A stretch of 64,000 nt of DNA from an uncultured Bacteroides sp. (lineage in GTDB: Bacteria > Bacteroidota > Bacteroidia > Bacteroidales > Bacteroidaceae): assembly GCA_949288585.1 (NCBI GenBank), contig CASEKR010000003.1, positions 1 to 64,000 on the forward strand, in the 5' to 3' direction. Position 1 is the stretch's first letter. Each line of letters starts with the position of its first letter. The notes beneath the pieces were generated by a model, which saw nothing but the letters and a program-made list of their open reading frames with translations, was not told the DNA's origin and did not search any database. Below are positions 19,933 through 29,159 of the stretch, piece by piece. The position numbers and the translations under genes are program-made.

Positions 19933-21330
19933 TCATTGCTTATTAACGGTTTTTAAAACCTCTTGGTTTATTTCAACCTTCACAGAAGCCCGTAACGCAT
20001 GTATCCAATGCGCCTCTTGGTCGGCCCGGTAGTCAGCCACGAGAACATCCGATACTTCCCGGTAGTCATCTGGGCCTTTCAGTTTCCGCCCTACCAGCAC
20101 GACATACGGGTAGCCGGGAGACTCAGGCGCCTTGCCCCGGCGGAAGACTTGTTCGTCCACGTAAGGGTTCTGACCGGGAGCAAACGTGCCCTGCTCGGCC
20201 AGCACCTGCACACCGTCGTTGTTGAACAACAGGCGGATGGCATCCATCCAGTCGGCAGGCGGAAGTTGTTTCAGCATCTTGCGCACACGCTTGCCGACAC
20301 GGCGCCCCATACAACGCAACACGATGCCCCGGTAACGCGGCAACTCCCAGTGGTAGCGCGAACGATGGTGCTCGAAATAGTCTGCCAAGTCCGCCGTATC
20401 GGGCACTTCTGGCTCCAGCACACTGCGGGTGGCAGCCTGGGCCAGCAATGTGTCGCGCCGGGCCTGCAATGCCAGGCGGAAAGCCGGCAGATGCCGGGAC
20501 AGGCTGTCGCATCCGGCAAACAAAACCGCCCGCACTTGCCCGTCAGACAAAGGGGCGCGCCCCGACTGGAATCCACAAACTTGCCGGAAGTTTTCTGCCC
20601 AGGCACGGGCTGCCTCGTCGACGCACTGCGGGCAGACACGCAACAAAGAGTCGCGCACAGCGGCAAAAAGCGGCACCCCGCCCCGCTCCAGCACACGCAC
20701 GATGTGCAGGCCGCGCGGGGTAAAAAACGGACGCGAGTAATCGCCGGGGTGCAAAGACAGCAACGTATCTTCCATCTCTGCGGTGACCTGGAGGCCATAG
20801 AACCAATGTTCCTCCTGGTCATCGGACAGGAGAACCACTAACGAATCGAACGACGCCCCCTGCTGAAGAACGGCATAAGCAGAGTCCATCTGCGCGACAG
20901 CCGCCTGCAAGGAAGAAGCCGTCACGTTCTGAGGCAGGCGGCGGTAAATCTGCTTCATGCGAATGCGGGGACCTTGCGCCCGCAGGCGGTCGTAGCGACG
21001 GTGCAAGGCGCGAGACAAGACTGTCGTATCCGTCAGGTAAACGCGCGCCAGCCGTGCACGGTAGAGTGCCATCTCGTCGCGGAAAGCGCGCACCGTATCC
21101 AGTCCCTTCGCCTCAGCAGCCTGCACCTTCAATTGGAAATCGGCAAACGACCGGGCAAGCTTTTCCAACGAGTCACGGGACAGTGCGTCCCTTCCTACCT
21201 GACGAATGGCATACTCGAACGCCGAACGCGGCACCTCGCGTCCGCCCACACGCATCAGCAGGGGGTCTTCGCCGGCAGCCAAGGCAAGGAATGGCCCCAG
21301 GCAGACCAACAAACAAAGACGTTTCCACAT
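19933..21330 (-). CDS. Parvulin-type peptidyl-prolyl isomerase, SurA-like
   Basis: A 465-residue secreted folding factor. The start at 21330 gives a clean signal peptide (MWKRLCLLVCLGPFLALAAG). An upstream frame to 21468 exists only because it reads through the 22-bp repeat array. The N-terminal chaperone helices (RSAFEYAIRQVGRDALSRDS) are followed by a parvulin domain (about 165-260) with IRMKQIYRRLP, EEHWFYGLQVTAEMEDTLLS and FFTPRGLHIVRVLERGG. A second, degenerate region continues to a basic C-terminus. It is the first gene of the folding-factor run that leads to surA, the OstA-like gene and mutL. It is separated from guaB by a terminator and a repeat array, so it probably has its own promoter, which I could not identify. 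Confidence 0.85.
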   Translation of the reverse strand: MWKRLCLLVCLGPFLALAAGEDPLLMRVGGREVPRSAFEYAIRQVGRDALSRDSLEKLARSFADFQLKVQAAEAKGLDTVRAFRDEMALYRARLARVYLTDTTVLSRALHRRYDRLRAQGPRIRMKQIYRRLPQNVTASSLQAAVAQMDSAYAVLQQGASFDSLVVLLSDDQEEHWFYGLQVTAEMEDTLLSLHPGDYSRPFFTPRGLHIVRVLERGGVPLFAAVRDSLLRVCPQCVDEAARAWAENFRQVCGFQSGRAPLSDGQVRAVLFAGCDSLSRHLPAFRLALQARRDTLLAQAATRSVLEPEVPDTADLADYFEHHRSRYHWELPRYRGIVLRCMGRRVGKRVRKMLKQLPPADWMDAIRLLFNNDGVQVLAEQGTFAPGQNPYVDEQVFRRGKAPESPGYPYVVLVGRKLKGPDDYREVSDVLVADYRADQEAHWIHALRASVKVEINQEVLKTVNKQ

Positions 21331-21382
21331 ATTCGTATCGATTTTTCTATTTCCCTCCAGAGGCCGTTCGGCAGGGATTTGC

Positions 21383-21463
21383 GTCCAGTGCGGAGGAGAC
21401 AACTCCCGAGTGCGGTGGAAGCGCGGCTCCGACGCACTCGGGACAACCAAGCGCCGCACGCCC
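21383..21463 (+). repeat. 22-bp-period tandem repeat, locus 3 (about 3.5 units)
   Basis: Cores are at 21383 (GTCCAGTGC), 21405 (CCCGAGTGC) and 21427 (in GACGCACTCGGG), in strict 22-base phase, with a degenerate fourth. It lies between the guaB terminator and the first folding-factor gene, about 55-130 bases upstream of that start. Confidence 0.75.
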
Positions 21464-21474
21464 GCCAAAAGACC

Positions 21475-21528
21475 TGAGAGCCGTGCCTGAGACGGGTAGA
21501 AACTCCCCGTCCTCCGACACGGCTCTCA
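21475..21528 (-). terminator. Terminator of guaB
   Basis: An 11-bp outer stem (TGAGAGCCGTG, 21475-21485, with 21518-21528) encloses an inner GACGGG/CCCGTC stem. On the minus strand it is followed by a short T-run (GGTCTTTT). It lies 44 bases past the guaB stop. Confidence 0.8.
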
Positions 21529-21571
21529 ACATATTTTACTATTCATACACTTCAAGGCCGGAAATGCACCT

Positions 21572-23068
<1,497 letters not shown>

Positions 23069-23078
23069 TTATTGCGTG

Positions 23079-23086
23079 CAAAGATA
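23079..23086 (-). promoter_or_regulatory. -7 box of guaB
   Basis: On the minus strand this reads TATCTTTG, 31 bases upstream of the guaB start. The rest of the roughly 290-base gap to the next gene shows nothing I can identify. Confidence 0.6.
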
Positions 23087-23360
23087 CGGTTTTTCTCGCT
23101 ATGCCGTAACGGCTCCGCCCGGAAAGCAAGCGGAAGGGGATAAAGTTTTATCTTTTTTAACAGCGGGAAGCCCGTCTGGAAAGCCGGACAGGAGCGGCAA
23201 AGATGAAAAAGACTTGCATAGATATACGTTGTCCGGCAATCATCCCCCGCCAGCGCACGTGTTTTTCGGCCTCGTATTTGCATATTCAGTATATTCTTGA
23301 TAACTTAGCATCCGTTTTTAACTAAAACCCCACTCAATGCACACAGACTGGCAACCCGAT

Positions 23361-25985
23361 ATGGACAAAACAGTTTACCTCCTGCTGTTTCTGCTGACGC
23401 TCTTTTCCTTCCCCGGCGAAAGCCTTGCGCAAGGTTTGCAATTCTATGGAAACGAGAAGCGGATAGCCGAACGTTCTTCGTTGTGCGTGTTCTCTGAAGG
23501 GCAGGCGCCTTCCGCCGTCCAACGTCTGTCGGTTTCGTTCACCTACAACGCGCAGAATGTCGAAAGCCCTGGTTACATCTTCTACCTGAAAGACGCGGAA
23601 AGCGATATAGCCTACAACCTGACGTACGACTACGACATCCCCCAGCAGAAAGGAAACTTCCGGTTTGCCCAAGACGGCCGGCAAATCTTCCACACCACCA
23701 CGCTGCCCGCCCGCGCCATCCACCGCAACCGGATGCAAGTAACCATCCGGATGGACTTCGCCCAAAACCAGGCCAGCATCCGCATAGGTAACGACTCGGC
23801 CTCGATAGCCGACATCGGCTGGCCGTCCCGCAAGCAACAGTTCATCCCCCGGCTGTTTTTCGGAATGTACCGCCACATCCTCGAGACAGCCTCTTTCTGC
23901 CTGCACGACCTGCGGGTAGAGTGCGACGGCCGGAGTTGGGCGTTCCCGCTGGACGAAAGCCGGGGCGAAGCGGTGCACGACAGCCTGGGCAGCGTAACGG
24001 GGCACGTAGAAAACCCCATCTGGCTCATCAATGACGCCTACCATTGGAAGCCTCTCTACCACTACCGCTCTTCATCGCCCGCCGGATTCGCCTTCTCCAC
24101 CAGCCAGCAACTGGCGTACATCTACAACCGCGACTCGCTGATTGTCTACGACCCCTACCACCACCAAGCGCAAGGCTCTCCCTACGACTCGCCCGCCCTG
24201 CCCGTACGTCTGGGAATGTGTTTCTTCGACGAGGCAGACGCCTGCATCTACGCCTACGAACTGAACGGCCTGGATACCTACATGGCGCGCATTGACCCGG
24301 CCACCCGCCGCTGGGAAATCATCGACCAAGGGAAGGCAGACTTGCAGATGCACCACCACGGCGCGCTTTTCAGCCAACACGAAAAACGTTTCCTGTTCTT
24401 CGGGGGATACGGCAACCGCAGTTACTACAACACATTCGTCCGCTACGACCTGGCGACCAACCGCTGGGACACCGTGGCGTTCGACGGGCCGTCCGTCCCG
24501 CCCCGCTTCTTCGTGGGCATGGCGATGGCGCCGGACGGGCGGCACGCCTACCTGTATGGCGGCAAAGGCAACGAAGCCGGCGACCAGAACGTGGGCATAC
24601 GCTATTACTACGACCTCTACCGCCTGGACTTCGACCGGCACCGCATCGAGAAATTGTGGGAAGACAGGCACATCGCCATCGACGAAGACAAGGTGCCCGC
24701 CCGCGAAATGGTGCCGACGCCCGACGGGAAGTGGCTCTACCTGCTGGCCTATCCGGAGTATAAGCCGAAGACCCACTTGCGCCTCTACCGCCTCTCGGTG
24801 GCCGACGGGTGTTGCGAAGCTGTGGGCGACAGCATCCCCATGACCTCCGAAGAAATCGCCACCAACGCCAACTTGTATTACAGCGCGCGGCTGAACGAGT
24901 TCTACTGCGTCATTCAGGAATTTGGCAAGTACGGCGACAACGACACGCGCATTTACGCCCTGGCCGCCCCGCCCGTCAACGAAACGGCTGTCCACCGCTA
25001 CGACCGCCCGCAAGAAGCCTCCACCCCTGCCGGCCTATGGATAGGGGCGGTTCTCCTTGTGCTGGGCACGGGAGCGGCCGTAGGCTTCGCCGTCGTGCGC
25101 AAACGGCAGGAAAAACAACGGGCACAGGCCAAACCCGCACCCGCCGCAGAAGAGATGCCGGCCATCCCGTCCCGGCAAGCCGGGCCGACGGCCAATGGCA
25201 TCCAAGAAGAAGAAGGAGAAACGGACAACGCGACGCCCGCATTGCCCATCGAGAACCGGATTCACCTCTTCGGTCCTTTCTGCGCCATCGACCGGCGCGG
25301 GCGGGACATGAGCCACCTGTTCAGCCCCAAGATTCGCCATTTGTTCCTCTATATCCTCATCAACAGTGTGCTGAAAGACGGCGTGCTGTCGGCCGACCTG
25401 AACGTACTGTTCTGGCCGGACAAGCCGGAAGATAAGATAAAGAACCTGAAGAACGTCCACATCAACCACCTGCGGAAAGCCCTGCAAGACATAGACGGCA
25501 TAGAACTGCTGCACAACCAGGGGTACTACCGCCTGCAACTGTCGGACGAGTTGTTCTGCGACTTCCGGCGCTTCGCCATACTGACCGCCAACCTGACGCG
25601 GACGCCTGAGCGGACGGAAGAACGGGACGAACTGGTCAACCTGCTGTCGCGCGGCAGGTTCCTGGGCACCGTGCGCAACGAGTTGTTCGACTACTCCAAG
25701 CAACAGGTGGAATCGTTTGCCATCCCCTTCCTGGAACAACAGTTCAAGACCACGCCGCCCGCAGCGGTCATCCGCCTGTGCAAAATCTTGCAGACCTGGG
25801 ACCCGTTGTCCGAGACCGCCTTGCGGCAGGCCGTCCGCTCTTACCGCCGCAGCCACCAGCCCGACAAGGCATTGCAGGCCTACAAGACATTTGCCGCCGA
25901 GTGGCGCCACCTGATGGGCGAAGAATACCCCACCCCCTTCGAAGACCTCGACGACGGGGAGGCGGCTGCCGCCCCCGAGGCGTAA
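23361..25985 (+). CDS. Membrane-spanning one-component regulator: kelch-like sensor with SARP/BTAD-type output
   Basis: A protein of about 874 residues (an in-frame start at 23337 adds 8). MDKTVYLLLFLLTLFSFPGESLAQ is a signal peptide. A periplasmic part begins with a laminin-G/concanavalin-like region and continues with kelch-like propeller blades (RFLFFGGYGNRSYYNTFVRY; HAYLYGGKGNEAGDQ). One membrane helix follows (LWIGAVLLVLGTGAAVGFAV, near residue 560) with a basic stop-transfer end. The cytosolic part has a winged helix opening IHLFGPFCAIDRRGRD, including LFWPDKPEDKIKNLKNVHIN and HLRKALQDIDGIELLHNQGY. It ends in a helical BTAD-like domain (KILQTWDPLSETALRQAVRS). It converges on the susC operon with a 5-base gap, so it probably senses a glycan product and controls this PUL directly. 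Confidence 0.85.
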   Translation: MDKTVYLLLFLLTLFSFPGESLAQGLQFYGNEKRIAERSSLCVFSEGQAPSAVQRLSVSFTYNAQNVESPGYIFYLKDAESDIAYNLTYDYDIPQQKGNFRFAQDGRQIFHTTTLPARAIHRNRMQVTIRMDFAQNQASIRIGNDSASIADIGWPSRKQQFIPRLFFGMYRHILETASFCLHDLRVECDGRSWAFPLDESRGEAVHDSLGSVTGHVENPIWLINDAYHWKPLYHYRSSSPAGFAFSTSQQLAYIYNRDSLIVYDPYHHQAQGSPYDSPALPVRLGMCFFDEADACIYAYELNGLDTYMARIDPATRRWEIIDQGKADLQMHHHGALFSQHEKRFLFFGGYGNRSYYNTFVRYDLATNRWDTVAFDGPSVPPRFFVGMAMAPDGRHAYLYGGKGNEAGDQNVGIRYYYDLYRLDFDRHRIEKLWEDRHIAIDEDKVPAREMVPTPDGKWLYLLAYPEYKPKTHLRLYRLSVADGCCEAVGDSIPMTSEEIATNANLYYSARLNEFYCVIQEFGKYGDNDTRIYALAAPPVNETAVHRYDRPQEASTPAGLWIGAVLLVLGTGAAVGFAVVRKRQEKQRAQAKPAPAAEEMPAIPSRQAGPTANGIQEEEGETDNATPALPIENRIHLFGPFCAIDRRGRDMSHLFSPKIRHLFLYILINSVLKDGVLSADLNVLFWPDKPEDKIKNLKNVHINHLRKALQDIDGIELLHNQGYYRLQLSDELFCDFRRFAILTANLTRTPERTEERDELVNLLSRGRFLGTVRNELFDYSKQQVESFAIPFLEQQFKTTPPAAVIRLCKILQTWDPLSETALRQAVRSYRRSHQPDKALQAYKTFAAEWRHLMGEEYPTPFEDLDDGEAAAAPEA

Positions 25986-25990
25986 CCCCG

Positions 25991-27586
25991 TCAAGGGCGG
26001 GGCGAAAGATTCTGCTTGACCAACTGCACGAACACGTCGGGCGGCACAACCCGCACATTCTCTTCCAACCCGTCAATCACCCGCCGGATGGCCGCCTGGT
26101 CCTTCGTCCAACAGTGGACGAAGACGAACGTGTATCCCTCGGCGCTGTGCGGGTTGGCGGGGCGGCTATTTATCTGCTCTATGACCGTATGCTCCTCGCC
26201 CCGGTCGGTTCCGCCATCTATCCCCTGCCACAAGACGCTGCGCTGCTCGATGACCGGCTTCCCGTTGTCCGCGAAGCGTATCCTTCCTTCCCCCTTCTCC
26301 CCGTAGCCCGTATAGAAGATGGCGTCGATATGCGGCTGCGCCAAGTATTTCCCATACACCTTTGGATTATCCATGAGACCCTGGTCGAGGATGTTGCACA
26401 GGGACAAGCCGGACCGGGCGACATAACGGTCGAGCCGGGCCAGGTAGGCGTCGAGCTTGTCTTCGGGCATCTTGCTGGGGAAAACGTAGCCGCTGCCGCT
26501 GGGGCCGGCCACGAAATAGTCTCCCCCGAGCGCATGGTCGAAGTACCAGCGCATGGCGGCGGGAGCCAGGTCGTAGAGCGAGGGAGAAATGGTCAACCCC
26601 AAGGGGAACTGCCCGTGTAGTTCGTGGTCGAAATAACTTTGCATCCCCCAAAGATTGAACGCCACGTTATCGCCGTCGCTCACCAGGAAAGTGACATAGT
26701 GCACGCCTTCCTCCGTCGTCGCCTCCTTCGCGGCCGGGCGTTGCGCCAGCCCGCCGGTGTCGTAGACGCTGCTCAGCGCGGCCAGGTTGGCGGCCAGGTC
26801 GGTGGGCAGCATGGGGATGCCCAGGGAGGAAGCATTGTCCACCATGCCCCATTCGTCCAGACCGTAGTAGCCGAAGCAATAGCTGCCCTCGTCCAGCGCG
26901 GACAACACGGCGGTGCGCCCGCTCCAGTCGAGGCGGGCGTCGTAGTCGTAGAAGACAAAGGCGTCGGTCATCACCGCATAGTCGCGCAGGTGCCAGGAGA
27001 CTTCCGGGCTGAGGTTCACGGCCAAATCCTTCGCCAGGCGGTCGCGGTAGTTGGCGTACAACCACTCCTCGTCGTGCCGGGTGGCGTCGGCCAGTTGTTC
27101 CGTCACCCCCGCCTCGGCCAGCGTTTCCAGCAAGGCAGGCGTGGCCGCCACGCCCTGCAACAGCCCGCACAGCGACGTGGCCACGTTGATGGAATGCGAC
27201 CGGCGGACGCGGTAGGGTTCATACAGGATGTATCCTTTGACGAAGCCGGCCTCCGCATAGCGGCGCACCAGCTCGATGAACGACCCGTAGCGGCGGACGG
27301 GCACACCGCCCGGCCCGGACATCTGCCGCAGCCAGACCGCCGAAGGCCCGCCTTCGTCCAGGTAAATCTGGTCGCCGGAAGTCTTGGCGACAAGCCCGGC
27401 CAACGTGGACAACAGGACTTTCTCGTCGTCCGACAGGAGTCCTGTGGAAATGACATTCAACGATGTCAGCGGGCAGCCCTTGTGATGCACCACCCCTTTC
27501 CGCCCGGCAGCCGGGGCGGAAACGGACGAGCCGCACGACGCTGCCACCATCCAAAGGAGGTAAAAACAGATTACATATCCCTTCAT
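25991..27586 (-). CDS. GxGYxYP domain lipoprotein, putative glycoside hydrolase
   Basis: A 531-residue lipoprotein (lipobox MVAASC, cysteine 18) of the GxGYxYP family, which is found near SusC/SusD pairs and is often annotated as a putative glycoside hydrolase; no activity is established to my knowledge. The family name motif is present as GSGYVFPSKMPEDKL. Other conserved stretches are YVTFLVSDGDNVAFNLWGMQ, EVSWHLRDYAVMTDAFVFYD and DAIFYTGYGEKGEG. Acidic residues in SDGDN and the motif region are candidates for catalysis or metal binding, but that is inference. It is the last gene of the PUL operon direction, yet a terminator and a 22-bp repeat array separate it from the gene upstream, so it may be expressed separately. 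Confidence 0.85.
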   Translation of the reverse strand: MKGYVICFYLLWMVAASCGSSVSAPAAGRKGVVHHKGCPLTSLNVISTGLLSDDEKVLLSTLAGLVAKTSGDQIYLDEGGPSAVWLRQMSGPGGVPVRRYGSFIELVRRYAEAGFVKGYILYEPYRVRRSHSINVATSLCGLLQGVAATPALLETLAEAGVTEQLADATRHDEEWLYANYRDRLAKDLAVNLSPEVSWHLRDYAVMTDAFVFYDYDARLDWSGRTAVLSALDEGSYCFGYYGLDEWGMVDNASSLGIPMLPTDLAANLAALSSVYDTGGLAQRPAAKEATTEEGVHYVTFLVSDGDNVAFNLWGMQSYFDHELHGQFPLGLTISPSLYDLAPAAMRWYFDHALGGDYFVAGPSGSGYVFPSKMPEDKLDAYLARLDRYVARSGLSLCNILDQGLMDNPKVYGKYLAQPHIDAIFYTGYGEKGEGRIRFADNGKPVIEQRSVLWQGIDGGTDRGEEHTVIEQINSRPANPHSAEGYTFVFVHCWTKDQAAIRRVIDGLEENVRVVPPDVFVQLVKQNLSPRP

Positions 27587-27648
27587 TTTACTGAAAATAT
27601 TTATCCATTGTTATTCAAACACTTATAAGTACTCCGCGAAACGTTTGT

Positions 27649-27714
27649 CCCGAGTGCGCTCCGTGGTTGTCCCGAGTGCACTCCGTGGTTGCCCCGAGTG
27701 CGGCGGAAGCAAAC
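27649..27714 (+). repeat. 22-bp-period tandem repeat, locus 4 (3 units)
   Basis: CCCGAGTGC starts at 27649, 27671 and 27693, exactly 22 bases apart. The middle unit has the full GAGTGCACTC palindrome. The array is followed at 27714 by CGCCTTGCGG, a 10-base flank that also follows locus 5 at 36045. It lies 60-130 bases upstream of the GxGYxYP gene. Confidence 0.85.
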
Positions 27715-27757
27715 GCCTTGCGGAGCGGGTCCAGGACCGCCCCGGAAATATAGAAAA

Positions 27758-27782
27758 TGAGGGTGCATCAGATACACCCTCA
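27758..27782 (-). terminator. Terminator after the DUF1735/F5-8C gene
   Basis: An 8-bp stem (TGAGGGTG, 27758-27765, with 27775-27782) and a 9-base loop are followed on the minus strand by ATTTTCTATAT. It lies 20 bases past the stop of the upstream PUL gene. Confidence 0.8.
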
Positions 27783-27802
27783 TAATCCTGAGAGAAGCCC
27801 CG

Positions 27803-29119
27803 TCATTCGACCACTTCTCCGTGAACAATCAATTCACCTATGTTTGTATTGTTAGTGTTGTCCCAACTGCTCGTAATCCGCACCTGGAGATAACGGCCGA
27901 CGGCGTCTTCCGTGTCGAAAGGTTGCACGCCCCTATCCTGCGTGGCTTCGAACTTCCCAATGCTGGTCCACGTCAGCTGGTCCGTGCTCAGCAGGAACTC
28001 GATGTCCTTCGTGTTGGGGTTGCTGCCGTCCTGGCGGCCGTAGTAGTCAATGCTGATGACCTCGCAAAGCCGCTGCATGTCGATGTCGATGATGTGCGGC
28101 CAGTCTTGCCATCCGCCGCTCCACTGCGAGTGCCAGAAGGTGTCGATGTCGCCGTCGATGATGGACGAAGGCAAGCCATTGGGCGGCGTCTCGGCCGGCT
28201 CCTCCGTATTGGCCGTGATGGTCCAGCCCGTGGTGTCGAGGATGGGCAAAGTCACGCTCATCTGCAAGTAATAGACATCGTCGCCTTCGCGGGCATGGAA
28301 CGTTTCCGAGTTCAAACGGATGGGCAGCACGTAGTCCCCCATCGGCAGGGCAGAGACGGAGACAGGCACCTCGAACGAGGCTTCGTTGTCGCCCTCCGGT
28401 ATCACGACAGACTCGGGCAGAGTGTAATATTCAGCCGGAAGCAGCACGCAATCCATGCCATGCCCGCTGTTATAAGCATCCACCAACTCCGGAGCTACGG
28501 CCAAGGCACAGGCGATGTCCTGGCGGTTTTCGGCGTTGAAGCCGACGCTGATTTCCTGAGCGATGTCAGCCGCCCCAAGCCCGAAGTCCAGTTCGCAACC
28601 GCCTTCCGTGAAGTAAACCAGCGGTTCGATGACCGACGGCAGCAGGAGCGTCTTCGACTTCTCCGCATTAATCTCTACCGAGGCTTCCGCCAGGGTCAAG
28701 CCCAAGACGTACTCCCCGTCGGGCAAGGCATCGATTTTCTCCGGGTCGAACACGATATCCAGCGCCCGGCTCACGTCTCTCCGGGCCGCGTCGAACGAGA
28801 CCTGCGAAGCAGGCAACGAATAGCAGTCGGCCGGCATCATCCGGTAGCCGGTCTCGTTCGCCTCGTTATACGCATCCAGTTCCCCCTCCGACCAGACAGC
28901 CACCGAAGCCGTGCAGGAAGTCTCGTCCACGCCCGAGCGGTAGACGCTCACCTGGTACGTGGCCAATTCGCCGGTCTTGTAAATCTCAAACTCTTGCAAC
29001 CCGCTATCCACCAGGTACACCTTGTTGGCGGTCAGGTTGTCGTCCAAGCCGTCGTCGCAAGCCCACAAAGCCCCCAAAGACAGCGTAAGCACAATTGCCA
29101 ATATCTTATGTAAACTCAT
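27803..29119 (-). CDS. Surface lipoprotein with DUF1735 repeats and an F5/8 type C domain
   Basis: A 438-residue lipoprotein (lipobox GALWAC, cysteine 21) in the position of a surface glycan-binding protein. Two DUF1735-type beta domains occupy about residues 35-150 and 160-290; each contains the pattern YxxLP..V.(I/F) (for example DCYSLPASQVSFDAARRD and EYYTLPESVVIPEGDNE). The C-terminal 140 residues form a discoidin-like carbohydrate-binding domain (SIIDGDIDTFWHSQWSGG, PHIIDIDMQ, GRYLQVRITSSWDN). It follows susD by about 40 bases and would help capture the PUL substrate or bind it for an enzyme. Confidence 0.88.
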   Translation of the reverse strand: MSLHKILAIVLTLSLGALWACDDGLDDNLTANKVYLVDSGLQEFEIYKTGELATYQVSVYRSGVDETSCTASVAVWSEGELDAYNEANETGYRMMPADCYSLPASQVSFDAARRDVSRALDIVFDPEKIDALPDGEYVLGLTLAEASVEINAEKSKTLLLPSVIEPLVYFTEGGCELDFGLGAADIAQEISVGFNAENRQDIACALAVAPELVDAYNSGHGMDCVLLPAEYYTLPESVVIPEGDNEASFEVPVSVSALPMGDYVLPIRLNSETFHAREGDDVYYLQMSVTLPILDTTGWTITANTEEPAETPPNGLPSSIIDGDIDTFWHSQWSGGWQDWPHIIDIDMQRLCEVISIDYYGRQDGSNPNTKDIEFLLSTDQLTWTSIGKFEATQDRGVQPFDTEDAVGRYLQVRITSSWDNTNNTNIGELIVHGEVVE

Positions 29120-29159
29120 ATTCCTTTATTATTATACGGTTAAACACTTAAAAGCACAC

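Noticed and set aside
21331-21468. N-terminal extension of the parvulin gene
   Set aside because: The extra 46 residues are read from the 22-bp repeat array, and a clean signal peptide starts at 21330.
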